Assembly (NCBI GenBank): GCA_008638415.1
Contig: VWVT01000005.1
Coordinates: 124,001 to 188,000, forward strand
Source of the DNA: Nocardiopsis sinuspersici
GTDB lineage: Bacteria > Actinomycetota > Actinomycetes > Streptosporangiales > Streptosporangiaceae
Direction of reading: 5' to 3'
DNA length: 64,000 nt
Part shown: one piece after another, positions 47,828 to 57,860 of the stretch
How positions within the stretch are numbered: position 1 is the first letter of the stretch
How the letters are laid out: each line of letters begins with the position of its first letter
Position numbers and translations under genes: made by a program
Notes under the pieces: model-generated
What the model was told of the DNA's origin: nothing
The model's database searches: none
Seen by the model: only the letters and a program-made list of their open reading frames with translations

Positions 47828-48808
47828 TTGGGCAAGTTCCTGGCCAGGCGGCTGCTGAACTACGTCGTGTTGATCTTCCTCGCGACGAGTTTCGCCTACC
47901 TGCTCGCCGCGACCAACCTGTACCCGCGCGGCTACTTCGAGCAGATGCAGCCACCGCCCTCCCCGGAGGCGGTCAACTCACAGCTGGACGCGCTGAACCT
48001 CAACGACCAGACCCCCCTGGCCCAGCGCTACGCCACCTGGATCGGCGGCGTGCTGACCGGTGACTTCGGCAGGACCATCCAGGGCGGCGACGTCGCCTCG
48101 CAGATGTGGATGAAGGCCGGCGTCACCCTGCGCCTGATCACGGTCGCCACCATCCTGGGCAGCGCCCTCGGCATCGCGGTGGGCGCCTACGCCGCCGTGC
48201 GCCAGTACCGCCGCTTCGACAAGGCGGCCACCGCCGTGTCGTTCTTCGTGCTGTCGGTGCCCACGGTCGTCATCGCGATCGTCGTCCAGGTCCTGGCCGT
48301 CACCGTCAACGACGGCCTCGGCTCCCAGTTCCTGATCTACTCCGGCGAGTACTCGGCGGGCTTCGACGGAACGTGGTGGGAGCTCCTGGGCAACCGGATC
48401 CACCACGCGATCCTGCCCACGTTCGTCCTGGCCATCGCGCTGTTCGCCTCGTTCGCCCGCTACCAGCGCAACATGATGCTGGACGTGCTCGGCTCCGACT
48501 TCGTGCGCACCGCCATGGCCAAGGGGCTCACCCGCCGCCGGGCGCTGTTCAAGCACGCCCTGCGCACCGCGCTGATCCCCACCATCACCTACTTCACCTT
48601 CACCTTCGGCGCGCTGGTGTCCGGCGCGACGTTCACCGAGAAGATCTACGGCTGGCACGGCATGGGCGCGTGGCTGATCGACTCCATCGCCAAACAGGAC
48701 GTCCACGTGGTCGCGGCCGTCTCCTGGTTCATGGCGATCACGATCATGGCGGCGTCCTTCCTCTCGGACATCCTCTACGCCTGGCTCGACCCCCGGGTGC
48801 GGGTGTGA
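47828..48808 (+). CDS. Peptide/nickel-type ABC transporter permease (DppB-like)
   Basis: A 326-aa inner-membrane permease with six helices. The N-terminal GKFLARRLLNYVVLIFLATSFAYLL is standard for DppB/OppB, and the coupling EAA loop reads DFVRTAMAKGLTRRRALFKHALRTALIP. The TTG start at 47828 is supported by GGAGATAG. It opens a four-gene operon of two permeases, a fused ATPase and a binding protein. Confidence 0.93.
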   Translation: MGKFLARRLLNYVVLIFLATSFAYLLAATNLYPRGYFEQMQPPPSPEAVNSQLDALNLNDQTPLAQRYATWIGGVLTGDFGRTIQGGDVASQMWMKAGVTLRLITVATILGSALGIAVGAYAAVRQYRRFDKAATAVSFFVLSVPTVVIAIVVQVLAVTVNDGLGSQFLIYSGEYSAGFDGTWWELLGNRIHHAILPTFVLAIALFASFARYQRNMMLDVLGSDFVRTAMAKGLTRRRALFKHALRTALIPTITYFTFTFGALVSGATFTEKIYGWHGMGAWLIDSIAKQDVHVVAAVSWFMAITIMAASFLSDILYAWLDPRVRV

Positions 48809-48902
48809 CCGCGCCCCCTCCCCGCGCCGCCTCCGGCGCGTTCCGCCGCCACGTTCCCACCCTTCCGCGCACAGTCGCGGCAGTTCCGCTGGAGAGCACG
48901 CC

Positions 48903-49814
48903 ATGAGCACGACCGAAGAGAGCACGGCACCGGTACAGGCACCGACCGTGCCCCCGGCACCGAACCGGCTCAAGGACATCGCGCGCCAGTTGCTCGGGAC
49001 CCCGCGCGTCATCGTCGGGCTCGCCCTGCTCGTCCTCCTCGCCGCCTTCGCCTTCGCGGGCCCGCTCCTGACGGCCTGGGACGTGGGCGGGCGCGACTTC
49101 TCGGCCATGCTGGAGGGGCCCTCCCCCGAACACTGGATGGGCACCAACCGCACCGGCCAGGACATCTTCACCCAGGCCACCGCGGGCCTGCAGAAGTCCC
49201 TGCTGATCGGCCTGCTGGTCGCCGTCATCTCCACCGGGGTCGCCGCCGCCGTCGGCGCCTTCGCCGGCTACTTCGGCGGGGTGACCGACAAGGGCCTGAT
49301 GTGGATCGCGGACCTGGCGCTGGTCCTGCCCAACTTCGTCATCCTGGCGATCCTGTCCAGGCACTTCGTCGGCCAGGGCGGCTGGCTCATCCTGGTCATC
49401 CTGCTGGCCGCGTTCAGCTGGATGGTCACCTCCAAGATGGTGCGCGGCCTGACCATCTCGCTGCGTGAACGCGAGTACATCCACGCCGCCCGCTTCATGG
49501 GCGTCCCCTCGTACAGGATCATCCTGCGCCACATCCTGCCGAACATGTCGTCACTGCTCATCGCGGACGCCACGATCATGGTCAGCGCCGCGATCATCGG
49601 CGAGACCGCGCTCAGCTACTTCGGCCTGGGCGTGCAGTCGCCCGACATCAGCCTCGGCATGGTCATCGCCGAGGGCTCCTCGTTCGCCACCACGGCGCCG
49701 TGGGTGTTCGCCTTCCCCACGGCCCTGCTGGTCGTGATGGTGCTCGCCGTGAACATGGTCGGGGACGGTCTGCGCGACGTCCTCGACCCCTACTCCAAGT
49801 CGCGCCGCTCCTAG
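48903..49814 (+). CDS. Peptide/nickel-type ABC transporter permease (DppC-like)
   Basis: A 303-aa permease. The cytoplasmic N-terminus is followed by helix 1 and a periplasmic segment with [15 protein letters not shown], the DppC hallmark. The EAA loop is [27 protein letters not shown]. The ATG at 48903 follows GGAGAG. It pairs with the preceding DppB-like protein to form the channel. Confidence 0.94.
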   Translation: MSTTEESTAPVQAPTVPPAPNRLKDIARQLLGTPRVIVGLALLVLLAAFAFAGPLLTAWDVGGRDFSAMLEGPSPEHWMGTNRTGQDIFTQATAGLQKSLLIGLLVAVISTGVAAAVGAFAGYFGGVTDKGLMWIADLALVLPNFVILAILSRHFVGQGGWLILVILLAAFSWMVTSKMVRGLTISLREREYIHAARFMGVPSYRIILRHILPNMSSLLIADATIMVSAAIIGETALSYFGLGVQSPDISLGMVIAEGSSFATTAPWVFAFPTALLVVMVLAVNMVGDGLRDVLDPYSKSRRS

Positions 49815-49824
49815 GGGACCCACC

Positions 49825-52011
49825 ATGAGCACTGACACCGTCGCGGCCACCGCGTCCGCGCACACCGAGAACACCGCCGACGCACCGGTCCTGGAGGTCA
49901 CCGACCTCGCCGTCACCTTTCCCGGGCTGAACGGCAACCCCGACGTCCACGCCGTGCGCGGCGTCAGCTACACCGTCAGACGCGGCGAGGTGCTGGGCAT
50001 CGTCGGCGAGTCCGGTTCGGGCAAGTCCGTCTCCTCCATGGCCTCCATGGGGCTGCTGCCCGAGCACGCGAGGATCACCGGATCGGTGCGCCTGCACGGC
50101 GAGGAGATCCTGGGCCTGGACGACCGCGCCATGGCGCGCAAGCGCGGCAGGGTCATCTCCATGGTCTTCCAGGACCCGCTGTCCGGGCTCACCCCCGTGT
50201 ACACCGTCGGCGACCAGCTCGCCGAGGCCGTCCTGATCCACGACCCCAAGACCTCCAAGGCCGGGGCCCGGGCCCGCGCGGTCGAGCTGCTCGACCTGGT
50301 CGGCATCCCCAACGCCCAGCACCGGTACCGCTCCTTCCCGCACGAGTTCTCCGGCGGTATGCGCCAGCGCGTCATGATCGCCATGGCGATGGCCAACCGC
50401 CCCGACGTCATCATCTGCGACGAGCCCACCACGGCCTTGGACGTCACCATCCAGGCGCAGATCCTGGACCTGCTGCGCACCGCGCGGCGCGAGACCGGCG
50501 CAGCCATCGTGATGATCACCCACGACCTCGGCGTCGTGGCGGGGTTCGTCGACCGGGTCCTGGTCATGTACGCGGGCCGCCCGGTGGAGACCGGCGGAGT
50601 CGACGACATCTACTACCGCAGCCGCATGCCCTACACCATGGGCCTGCTCGGCGCCGTGCCCCGCATGGACCTGGAGCACCAGGGCGCCCTGGTGCCCATC
50701 AAGGGAACGCCTCCCTCCCTGTCGGACCTGCCGCCCGGCTGCCCCTTCGCGCCGCGCTGCCCCATCGCCCGGCCCGAGTGCGACATGGCCGAGCCCGAGC
50801 TCCTCGCGATCGGCTCCCAGCCCTCCGAGGAGGAGATCCGCGCCCGGGGGACGGAGGCGGGAGCCGCACGGACGGACGGCGGAGACACCGGCACGCAGCG
50901 GGTGGCGTGCATCCGCTCCGGCGAGATCGCCGACCGGGGGTGGACCGCCCAGGACATCTACCCGGTGCCGGAGATCCCGGAGTCCTCGTTCTCCGACGTG
51001 CCCCGGGAGGACCGCCCGGAGATGCTGCGGGTCACGGACCTCATCAAGCACCACCCCCTGATGAAGGGCGCGGTGCTCAAGCGGCGCGTGGGCACCGTGT
51101 ACGCGGTCGACGGCATCGACTTCGACAGCCGGGAGGGCGAGACCCTCGCTCTGGTCGGTGAGTCCGGCTGCGGCAAGTCCTCCACCCTCATGGAGATCAT
51201 GGGACTGGAGAAGCCCCAGCGCGGCAGCGTCTCCGTCATGGGCCGGGACACCGCGGGCCTGGGCCGGGCCGACCGGTTCCGGCTGCGACGCGACATGCAG
51301 ATCGTGTTCCAGGACCCGATGAGCTCGCTCGACCCGCGCATGACGGTGTTCGACATCATCGCCGAACCCCTGCGCACCCACGGCACGGCCACGGCCGACA
51401 CCACCCGCCGGGTGTACGAGCTGATCGACCTGGTCGGCCTCAACACCGAGCACGCCACCCGGTTCCCCGCAGAGTTCTCCGGCGGCCAGCGCCAGCGCAT
51501 CGGCATCGCCCGCGCCCTGGCCCTGGAGCCCAAGCTGCTGGTGCTCGACGAGCCGGTGTCGGCCCTGGACGTGTCCATCCAGGCGGGTGTGGTCAACCTG
51601 TTGCAGGAGCTCCAGGCGCGCCTCGGACTGGCCTACCTGTTCGTGGCCCACGACCTGTCCGTGGTCCGGCACATCGCCGACCGGGTGGCGGTCATGTACC
51701 TGGGCCGGATCGTGGAGATCGGCGACACCGCCTCCGTCTACGCCCGGCCCGCCCACCCCTACACCCAGGCGCTGCTGTCGGCGATCCCGCTCCCCGACCC
51801 GGAGAGGGAACGCGCGCGCACGCACATCGTCCTGGACGGAGACCTGCCCAGCCCGGCCGACCCGCCCTCGGGCTGCAGTTTCCGGACCAGGTGCCAGAAG
51901 TTCATCACCCTCTCCGAGCCCGACCGGGAGCAGTGCATGAGCGTCGAGCCCCGGGTCACCGCCACCAGCGGTGGCGACCAGGCGGCCGCCTGCCACTTCG
52001 CGGAGCGGTAG
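49825..52011 (+). CDS. Fused DppD-DppF ATPase of the peptide ABC transporter
   Basis: A 728-aa protein holding two complete oligopeptide-type ATPases in one chain. Half 1 (about 15-300) has Walker A GESGSGKS, signature [15 protein letters not shown] and Walker [14 protein letters not shown]. Half 2 (about 405-700) has [24 protein letters not shown] and [12 protein letters not shown]. Each half ends with the Cys-rich oligopeptide C-terminal motif ([26 protein letters not shown]). The fusion guarantees a 1:1 heterodimer. It follows the permeases by 10 bases and precedes the binding protein. Confidence 0.95.
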   Translation: MSTDTVAATASAHTENTADAPVLEVTDLAVTFPGLNGNPDVHAVRGVSYTVRRGEVLGIVGESGSGKSVSSMASMGLLPEHARITGSVRLHGEEILGLDDRAMARKRGRVISMVFQDPLSGLTPVYTVGDQLAEAVLIHDPKTSKAGARARAVELLDLVGIPNAQHRYRSFPHEFSGGMRQRVMIAMAMANRPDVIICDEPTTALDVTIQAQILDLLRTARRETGAAIVMITHDLGVVAGFVDRVLVMYAGRPVETGGVDDIYYRSRMPYTMGLLGAVPRMDLEHQGALVPIKGTPPSLSDLPPGCPFAPRCPIARPECDMAEPELLAIGSQPSEEEIRARGTEAGAARTDGGDTGTQRVACIRSGEIADRGWTAQDIYPVPEIPESSFSDVPREDRPEMLRVTDLIKHHPLMKGAVLKRRVGTVYAVDGIDFDSREGETLALVGESGCGKSSTLMEIMGLEKPQRGSVSVMGRDTAGLGRADRFRLRRDMQIVFQDPMSSLDPRMTVFDIIAEPLRTHGTATADTTRRVYELIDLVGLNTEHATRFPAEFSGGQRQRIGIARALALEPKLLVLDEPVSALDVSIQAGVVNLLQELQARLGLAYLFVAHDLSVVRHIADRVAVMYLGRIVEIGDTASVYARPAHPYTQALLSAIPLPDPERERARTHIVLDGDLPSPADPPSGCSFRTRCQKFITLSEPDREQCMSVEPRVTATSGGDQAAACHFAER

Positions 52012-52099
52012 GCGGGCTCCTGGGCCGGATGGCCCGTCAGGCACGGCCGGCACCGCCCCGCGTGCCGGCCGCATCATCCCCACAGAAGGAAGAATCCCC

Positions 52100-53806
52100 A
52101 TGAGAATCGGGAAGGCGCGTTATCTCGCCCCCGCGGTCGCCCTGGTCATGCTGACCAGTGCCTGCGGTGGCGGAGACGACGGCAACGACCAGGCGGACGC
52201 CCAGGCACAGGTGGAGGCACTCCCCGCCGAGGACCTGAACCCCGCTCCCCGCGAGGGCCTCCAAAAGGGAGGCACCTTCGTGTGGGCCATCAGCGCCTAC
52301 GACGGGCAGCACAACACGTGGCACACGCAGGGCAACCTGGCCAACGTGCAACGTGTGGCCGGCGCCGTGCTGCCCAGCCCGACCCGGTACGACGCCGAGG
52401 GCACGGCCTCGCCCAACACCGACTTCGTGCTCGAGTACGGGGTCAGCGACGACGGCCTCGAGGTCACCTACGAGCTCAACCCCGACGCCGTGTGGTCCAA
52501 CGGCGAGCCCATCACCTCCGCGGACTACGAGGCCCAGGTCGAGACCGTCAGCGGCTCGCGCGAGGGCGACTGGGAGATCGGCGGCACCGCCGGGTACGAC
52601 CAGGTCTCCGAGTTCGTCCCCGGCGACGACGAGTACTCCTTCACCCTGAAGTTCGAGGAGCCCTACTCCGAGTGGCCCTCCCTGTTCTCCCCGCTGTACC
52701 CCAAGAAGTACATGGAGGACGAGAAGCTCTTCAAGGAGGGCTACGTCAAGGAGTACCCCGTCACGGCGGGGCCCTTCGGGGACGTGGAGTTCGACGACGT
52801 CACCGAGCGCGTCACGGTCAAGAAGAACGAGGACTGGTGGGGCACCGAGCCCCTGCTGGACGAGATCGTCTTCGACGCCATGGGCACCGACGCCATGGCC
52901 AACGCCTTCAACAACGGTGAGATCGACGGCTTCTACCTCGGCTACGACGCCGCGGGCTACGAGCTGCTCAAGGGCAGCGAGGGCGCCTACTTCACCAAGG
53001 CCGTCAACCACGGCTACCGGTTCGCCTCGCTCAACGGCGCCAGCCCGAACCTGGAGGACGTCCGCGTCCGCCACGCGATCTCCCTGGGCATGGACACCGA
53101 CGCCCTCGCCGAGGTCGCCCTCGGCGCGGTCGACTGGCCGATCACCGGTGAGGTCAACCGCATGCTGCGCTCCAGCCAGCACGGCTACCAGGACAACAGC
53201 GAGGGGTACGGCGAGTACGACCCCGAGCGCGCCAAGGAGCTGCTCGACGAGGCCGGATGGACCCTGAAGGAGGGGGACGAGGTCCGGACCAACGAGGACG
53301 GCGAGAAGCTGTCCCTGGACTGGGTGGCCGCCGACGACATGGCCATCGCCCTAGACGAGGCCGAGATCGGCCGCGACATGCTCGCCGAGATCGGCGTCGA
53401 GGTCAAGGTCCAGCAGGTGCCGTCCAACGCCCTGTTCTCCGAGTACGTCATCCCGGGCAACTACGAGGTCGCCACCTACGTCCTCGTCGGCTCCAACCCC
53501 TACGCGGGTGACGCCAAGGAGAACTACGGCATGCCGAACGAGGACGGCGAGTGGGGCAACAACCTCGCCCGCACCTCGACGGAGGAGATCGAGGCGAAGT
53601 TCGACGAGATGCGGGCCGAGACCGACCCCGACCGCTACGCCGAGCTGGCCAACGAGATCGACCGACTGCTGTGGGAGGAGGTCGTGACCATCCCCTTCTT
53701 CGAGCGCCCGGGCCTGTACGTCGTGAACGAGGACCTGCACAACTGGGGCGAGTTCGGTCTGGCCTCCAGCTACGTCTACGAGGACATCGGCTGGGCGGCC
53801 GAGTAA
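52100..53806 (+). CDS. Family 5 extracellular solute-binding lipoprotein (peptide ABC transporter)
   Basis: A 568-aa SBP_bac_5 lipoprotein. The lipobox LTSAC puts the anchor Cys near residue 21. The early family motif KGGTFVWAIS and the core YELNPDAVWSNGEPITSADY are typical of DppA/OppA proteins. The late motif EEVVTIPFFERPGLYVVNEDLHNWG is also present. The start at 52100 follows AAGGAAG. It is the last gene of the operon rather than the first, and it is followed by a terminator-like hairpin. The ligand may be a peptide, a nickel chelate or a plant oligosaccharide. Confidence 0.95.
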   Translation: MRIGKARYLAPAVALVMLTSACGGGDDGNDQADAQAQVEALPAEDLNPAPREGLQKGGTFVWAISAYDGQHNTWHTQGNLANVQRVAGAVLPSPTRYDAEGTASPNTDFVLEYGVSDDGLEVTYELNPDAVWSNGEPITSADYEAQVETVSGSREGDWEIGGTAGYDQVSEFVPGDDEYSFTLKFEEPYSEWPSLFSPLYPKKYMEDEKLFKEGYVKEYPVTAGPFGDVEFDDVTERVTVKKNEDWWGTEPLLDEIVFDAMGTDAMANAFNNGEIDGFYLGYDAAGYELLKGSEGAYFTKAVNHGYRFASLNGASPNLEDVRVRHAISLGMDTDALAEVALGAVDWPITGEVNRMLRSSQHGYQDNSEGYGEYDPERAKELLDEAGWTLKEGDEVRTNEDGEKLSLDWVAADDMAIALDEAEIGRDMLAEIGVEVKVQQVPSNALFSEYVIPGNYEVATYVLVGSNPYAGDAKENYGMPNEDGEWGNNLARTSTEEIEAKFDEMRAETDPDRYAELANEIDRLLWEEVVTIPFFERPGLYVVNEDLHNWGEFGLASSYVYEDIGWAAE

Positions 53807-53876
53807 CCGTATGACGGTCGAGCAACCGTAGGACGACGCCGCGCGCGGTGCCCCGGGGCGTCTCGCGCGACAGCCA

Positions 53877-53907
53877 GGGCGCCGGTCCCCGCGAGGGGCC
53901 GGCGCCC
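53877..53907. terminator. Terminator-like hairpin after the ABC operon
   Basis: GGGCGCCGG-T-CCCC pairs with GGGG-CCGGCGCCC (13 bp with one bulge, 4-nt loop), then TTC. It lies 71 bases after the stop. Confidence 0.75.
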
Positions 53908-54110
53908 TTCGGCGTACCCCGCGGCCGGGGGGCGGCACGCACGGAAGCGGGCGGCCCACGGGGCTGGGTTGGGACCGGGAACCGGGCTGTGGCAAGGTCT
54001 ATGCGTGTTCTTTGGACGGATGCGTCCCGTCACGCGAGGTTCGTGACGGCAGCGTCCGCGAACACGCCCCCGCCCCCACACCCCTCGCTCCACTCGCCGG
54101 AAAGCCCTCG

Positions 54111-55151
54111 ATGAGACCTCACCCGATCGCCGCCGCGACCGCGGCGGCGCTGTTGTGCGCCGCACTCACCTCCTGCTCCCCGGAAGGGGAGGACCCCCTC
54201 GCGCAACCGCCGGCCGACGCGGCCGCGGTCCCGGACACGGCCGAGACCGAGGAGACCGATCCTTCACAGCAGGAGCAGGAGGAGCCCGGGGAGGAGTTCC
54301 CGGCACCGGTCGGGTGGGCGGGAGAGCCGCTGGAGCGCGACGGCGAGGAGTACCCGGGCATGGACGGCGGGGTCGGGGGAGAGACCGTCACCGCCTCCGA
54401 CGCCGAGGAACTGTCCGACCACCTGGCCGCCGAGGAGCCGCTCACCGTCGAGGTCAGCGGCCGGATCGACCTGGACGGTGCGGTCGGGGTCGGCTCGGAC
54501 AAGGCCCTCGTGGGCGTGGACGGCGGCGCCGAGCTGACCGGGGGCCGCCTGGTGGTCGACGGATCCGACAACGTCGTCCTGTCCAACCTGGACATGGAGT
54601 CCGAGGGGACCGCGATCGCCGTACGCGGAGGCGCCCACCACGTGTGGGTGGACGGCTCCACGTTCGCGGGGGGCGGCGACTCCTCCCTGATCTCGATCTC
54701 CGACGGCGCCGACAACGTCACCCTGTCCTGGAACCACTTCACCGACGCCGGGTCGGCGGTCACCATCGGCGGCGACGAGGACGAGCCCGGTGCACTCAGG
54801 GTCACCGTGCACCACAACTACTTCGACGGCACCGCGGGCCGGCACCCGAGTGCCCGGTTCGCCGAACACGTGCACGTGTTCAACAACTACTTCCGGTCCA
54901 ACCCGGAGTACGGGGTGCGGTCCTCCCACGACTCCAACGTGCTGGTGGAGGGCAACTACTTCGACGGCACCCGCCTGTCGGTGACCCTCGGCGAGGAGGA
55001 GCCCGGAAACGTGGTCACCCGGGACAACCTGCTCGTGGACTCCGAGCAGCCCCACCTGCTCGGCGAGGTGCCCGATCCGCCCTACGCCTACGAACTGGAC
55101 GGCACCGACGGCGTGCCCGACATGGTCACCGATGAAGCCGGGGCCGGTTGA
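54111..55151 (+). CDS. Pectate lyase family 1 (PL1) lipoprotein
   Basis: A 346-aa secreted lipoprotein (lipobox LTSC, Cys22) with an acidic linker (about 28-70) and then a right-handed beta-helix. Family 1 landmarks are GAHHVWVDGSTF (the usual WIDH position), DNVTLSWNHFTDAG, VTVHHNYFDGTAGRHPSARF with the catalytic Arg in RHPSARF, and EHVHVFNNYF. The family cleaves de-esterified pectin by beta-elimination with calcium. Attachment to the membrane by a lipid is less usual than free secretion. Together with the xylanase it fits plant-debris degradation. Confidence 0.88.
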   Translation: MRPHPIAAATAAALLCAALTSCSPEGEDPLAQPPADAAAVPDTAETEETDPSQQEQEEPGEEFPAPVGWAGEPLERDGEEYPGMDGGVGGETVTASDAEELSDHLAAEEPLTVEVSGRIDLDGAVGVGSDKALVGVDGGAELTGGRLVVDGSDNVVLSNLDMESEGTAIAVRGGAHHVWVDGSTFAGGGDSSLISISDGADNVTLSWNHFTDAGSAVTIGGDEDEPGALRVTVHHNYFDGTAGRHPSARFAEHVHVFNNYFRSNPEYGVRSSHDSNVLVEGNYFDGTRLSVTLGEEEPGNVVTRDNLLVDSEQPHLLGEVPDPPYAYELDGTDGVPDMVTDEAGAG

Positions 55152-55163
55152 ACGACCGGGGAC

Positions 55164-55207
55164 CCCCGTACGTCCTCCCCGACGCCGTCACGAGACGACG
55201 TACGGGG
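55164..55207. terminator. Terminator-like hairpin after the pectate lyase
   Basis: CCCCGTACGTC pairs with GACGTACGGGG (11 bp) across a 22-nt loop, 12 bases after the stop. Confidence 0.55.
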
Positions 55208-55371
55208 TTCGGCCCGGCCGTGCTCGACGAGCGCGAAGGCGTGGCCGGGAGTCAGCGGGGCGGACGCGAGCCCGGAACGCTTCAGCCGGACGCGGCGGGG
55301 TCACCACCGCCAGTGGTGGGTTCTGGTCGCAGGCCCGGTCCTCTGGGCCCGAGAGGCTGACAGAGCACGAC

Positions 55372-56247
55372 TCAGTCCGTGCCGCGGTCGAACAGCCGGG
55401 GCGGGTTCCTCTCGTAGGCGCGTACGCGGTCCCGGACGCGCTGGAGACGCCAGGGGGGACAGGACCAGCCCCGCCGGACGAGCGTGTCCAGGAGCCGCCG
55501 CAGCAGCCGCTCCGGGCGGTACCGGAGGTCGTACACGCTGACCGGGACGACCTCCCAGCCCCGCGCCCACATGGCGGCGTAGCGGATCCGGTCACCGGCC
55601 CGCGCCGGGGCCGAGGAGTGGAACTCCAGGCTGTCGTACTCCAGCGCCACCTTCTGGTCGGGCCAGCCGAGGTCGGCGTGGAAGAGGCCCTCGTCGGTGG
55701 CCACCGGGCACTGTGAGACGGGCCGGGGCAGGTGCGCCTCCAGGACCAGTGCCCGGGTCCACGACTCGCCGGGCGACCGGCTCAGCTCCGAGGAGTAGCG
55801 CAGCGCGGTCCGCAACCGCCGGAGCCGCTGCCCGGAACGGGGCCGGTGGGTGGCGCCGACCAGGTCGCGCCTGGTGACCAGGCCCCGGGAGAGGAAGGCG
55901 TCGAGGCGGGCCGTGGCCACGAACACCGAGGGGGCACGGGCGGCCACGTCGGCGGCGGTGCGCGCCGGCGTGGTGATCCGTACGCCCTCCACCTCGGTGC
56001 GGTCGGCGGCGGGCACCGGGTCGCGGTGCGTGACGACCGGCGCGCCGCTCGTCCGCACGCCCCGGGGGACCGACACGTGCGGCCGGGTCCGGGTGGCGCG
56101 GGTACCGGCCGGATACAGGTCCACGCCCCACACGTAGGAGGCGGTGACGTCGCAGACGACCGCGTCGGGGGAGATCGGGCCCACGACGGGGGCGAGGGTG
56201 CGCAGGAGGAGGGAACGGTCGGGGAGGGCCTGCTCGCGGACTGTCAT
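55372..56247 (-). CDS. DUF559-like endonuclease-fold protein
   Basis: A 291-aa protein. The C-terminal part, GLFHADLGWPDQKVALEYDS then RIRYAAMWARGWEVVPVSVY, is the DUF559/Vsr-like fold with the D...EYD acidic pair. The N-terminal part (PHVSVPRGVRTSG ... GVRITTPARTAADVAAR) is the associated helical region found in many single-copy actinobacterial genes. The function is unknown. The ATG at 56247 follows GGAGGT. It is distantly related to the protein at 20771-21724 but lacks an obvious winged helix. Confidence 0.78.
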   Translation of the reverse strand: MTVREQALPDRSLLLRTLAPVVGPISPDAVVCDVTASYVWGVDLYPAGTRATRTRPHVSVPRGVRTSGAPVVTHRDPVPAADRTEVEGVRITTPARTAADVAARAPSVFVATARLDAFLSRGLVTRRDLVGATHRPRSGQRLRRLRTALRYSSELSRSPGESWTRALVLEAHLPRPVSQCPVATDEGLFHADLGWPDQKVALEYDSLEFHSSAPARAGDRIRYAAMWARGWEVVPVSVYDLRYRPERLLRRLLDTLVRRGWSCPPWRLQRVRDRVRAYERNPPRLFDRGTD

Positions 56248-56342
56248 ACCTCCAGGCTCGGAGGATCACGGAGCCCGGACAAGGGCCTCTTCGAACCTGT
56301 GGACAACCCCCAGGGCGCGTGGACGGAGCGGGGCGGAAGGGG

Positions 56343-57530
56343 TCAGCGCATGGGCCCGTCGCCCGCCGCCAGGTGGATGTGGTCGACGTGGTTCTGGGTG
56401 TTGCTGCCCCTGTCGCTCAGGGGGCGCCGCACGCTCTCCCACGGGCCCACCGGATCCCCCCTGGTGGCGTTCCAGATGTGGTAGTCGTAGATGATCCCCT
56501 TGACCCCGAGCTGCCGGGCGTTCTGGATCACCCAGTTGATCACCGTGACGGCGCTCGCGTGCATCTCGGGAGTGGGAACGGCGCCCAGCTCCGCCATCAT
56601 GTAGTCCACGGCCTCGCCGGTGTGGTGGTCGCTGCCCGGCTCGGTGCGCTGGCCGCCGGCGGAGAGGTAGAAGCCGGGGAACTCGACCTGGAGGCGCTCG
56701 TGGACGGCGCACATGGTCGGGTGCAGCGCTCCCAGAGACGAGCAGTCCACCGTGGCTCCCCCTCCTCCGACGTACTGCGGATCGAACACGTAGCGGCCCT
56801 CCTGGTCGACCAGGTGCACGTCGATCAGCCGCTTGGCGTCGGCGACCTCGGTGACGGGGCCGCCGTCACAGACCAGGCCGTCCCCGTCGCGTCCGCACGG
56901 GTGGGGGATCCGGACGATGGCGATGGCCGCCGCGTTGCCGACCACGGTGTCGACGTCGTCCTCGGTCCCGTCGCAGACCACGTCGTTCCAGGGCCGGGAC
57001 CCGTCCTCCTCCAGCTCCTTCTGGCACACGGCGCCGCGCACCTCCACGCGCACGATGTTGCCGCTGCGCCCCATGACGTTGTCGCTGGCGCGGATGTCGG
57101 TGAGCACGGCGCCGTTGGCCCGGGCGTACTCCTCGGCGCGCTTCTCGGCGACCTCCTCGTCGAACCACGGCATGGGGTACACGTCGTTGACGATGTCCCG
57201 CGCGGCCTGCTCCTGCAGGGCGCTCACCGCGGCCAGCGCGGCGGCGTCGGCCGCGGTCTGGACCTGCGAGCGCGAGTCGTTGGCGGCACCGACCCGTACG
57301 AACAGCAGGGTCAGCGCCAGCAGGGCCAGGGTGAGCCCGAACAGGAGCAGGATGTTGGCCTGCCCGTCGTCGTCGCGGCCCGTGAGGCGCCGTCGCGGTC
57401 GTGGAGCCGGGTGGGAGGGGGTCCGTCGCAGTCCCAATGCCTTGTCCGTGGGGAGGGGGCGCTTCCGGACGGGAAGCGGGGGTCGTCGGCGGGCGGGGCG
57501 GGCCGGTGTGTGACCACATCCGGACAACAC
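56343..57530 (-). CDS. TadG-like pilus-assembly protein fused to a zinc D,D-peptidase-like (LAS) domain
   Basis: A 395-aa membrane protein. After a basic, Pro-rich N-terminus (1-52) comes the TadE/TadG signature DDDGQANILLLFGLTLALLA with a single helix (57-80) and QTAADAAALAAVSALQ. The extracytoplasmic part ends in a domain with SxHxxGxAxD (Ser300, His302, Gly305, Asp309) and HxH (His384, His386), the zinc pattern of M15/LAS peptidases such as VanY. It should lie outside the membrane, next to peptidoglycan. The start is uncertain (GTG at 57530; no other good codon before the helix). A TadE-like protein with a different wall domain lies 4 kb away on the same strand. Confidence 0.8.
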   Translation of the reverse strand: MLSGCGHTPARPARRRPPLPVRKRPLPTDKALGLRRTPSHPAPRPRRRLTGRDDDGQANILLLFGLTLALLALTLLFVRVGAANDSRSQVQTAADAAALAAVSALQEQAARDIVNDVYPMPWFDEEVAEKRAEEYARANGAVLTDIRASDNVMGRSGNIVRVEVRGAVCQKELEEDGSRPWNDVVCDGTEDDVDTVVGNAAAIAIVRIPHPCGRDGDGLVCDGGPVTEVADAKRLIDVHLVDQEGRYVFDPQYVGGGGATVDCSSLGALHPTMCAVHERLQVEFPGFYLSAGGQRTEPGSDHHTGEAVDYMMAELGAVPTPEMHASAVTVINWVIQNARQLGVKGIIYDYHIWNATRGDPVGPWESVRRPLSDRGSNTQNHVDHIHLAAGDGPMR

Positions 57531-57860
57531 CCCGCCCGGCGCAGCTTATCCGGGCATGCCGGGAAGCGGTAGGGCCTGTGGACGGGCCTGCGGTTCCCGT
57601 GGGACGGGCGAGGGGGCGTTTACCCTGCTGGTGCGTAAGCGGTCCGACGACGGGATGAGGTCCTGTCCGCTTCGGGCCACACGGCCGTACGGTTCCGGCG
57701 AGGACAGGTCTGTGTGTTTCTGGCGAATTGTCCATCCGCGGACGAGGCGCACGCAGGAGTATGGACTCCGACCGGTGTGCGCCGAGCGGAGAGACCACGG
57801 TGCCCGGACGACAGACAGATCCACCCGCCGCAGAAGAGCAGAAGAAGCGAAGGCGAGAAC
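57531..57860. other. 330-bp divergent gap
   Basis: It must hold promoters for the TadG-like and YezG-like genes. TTTACCCT at 57619-57626 could be part of a -10 region for the right-hand gene. I see no repeat or RNA. Confidence 0.35.
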
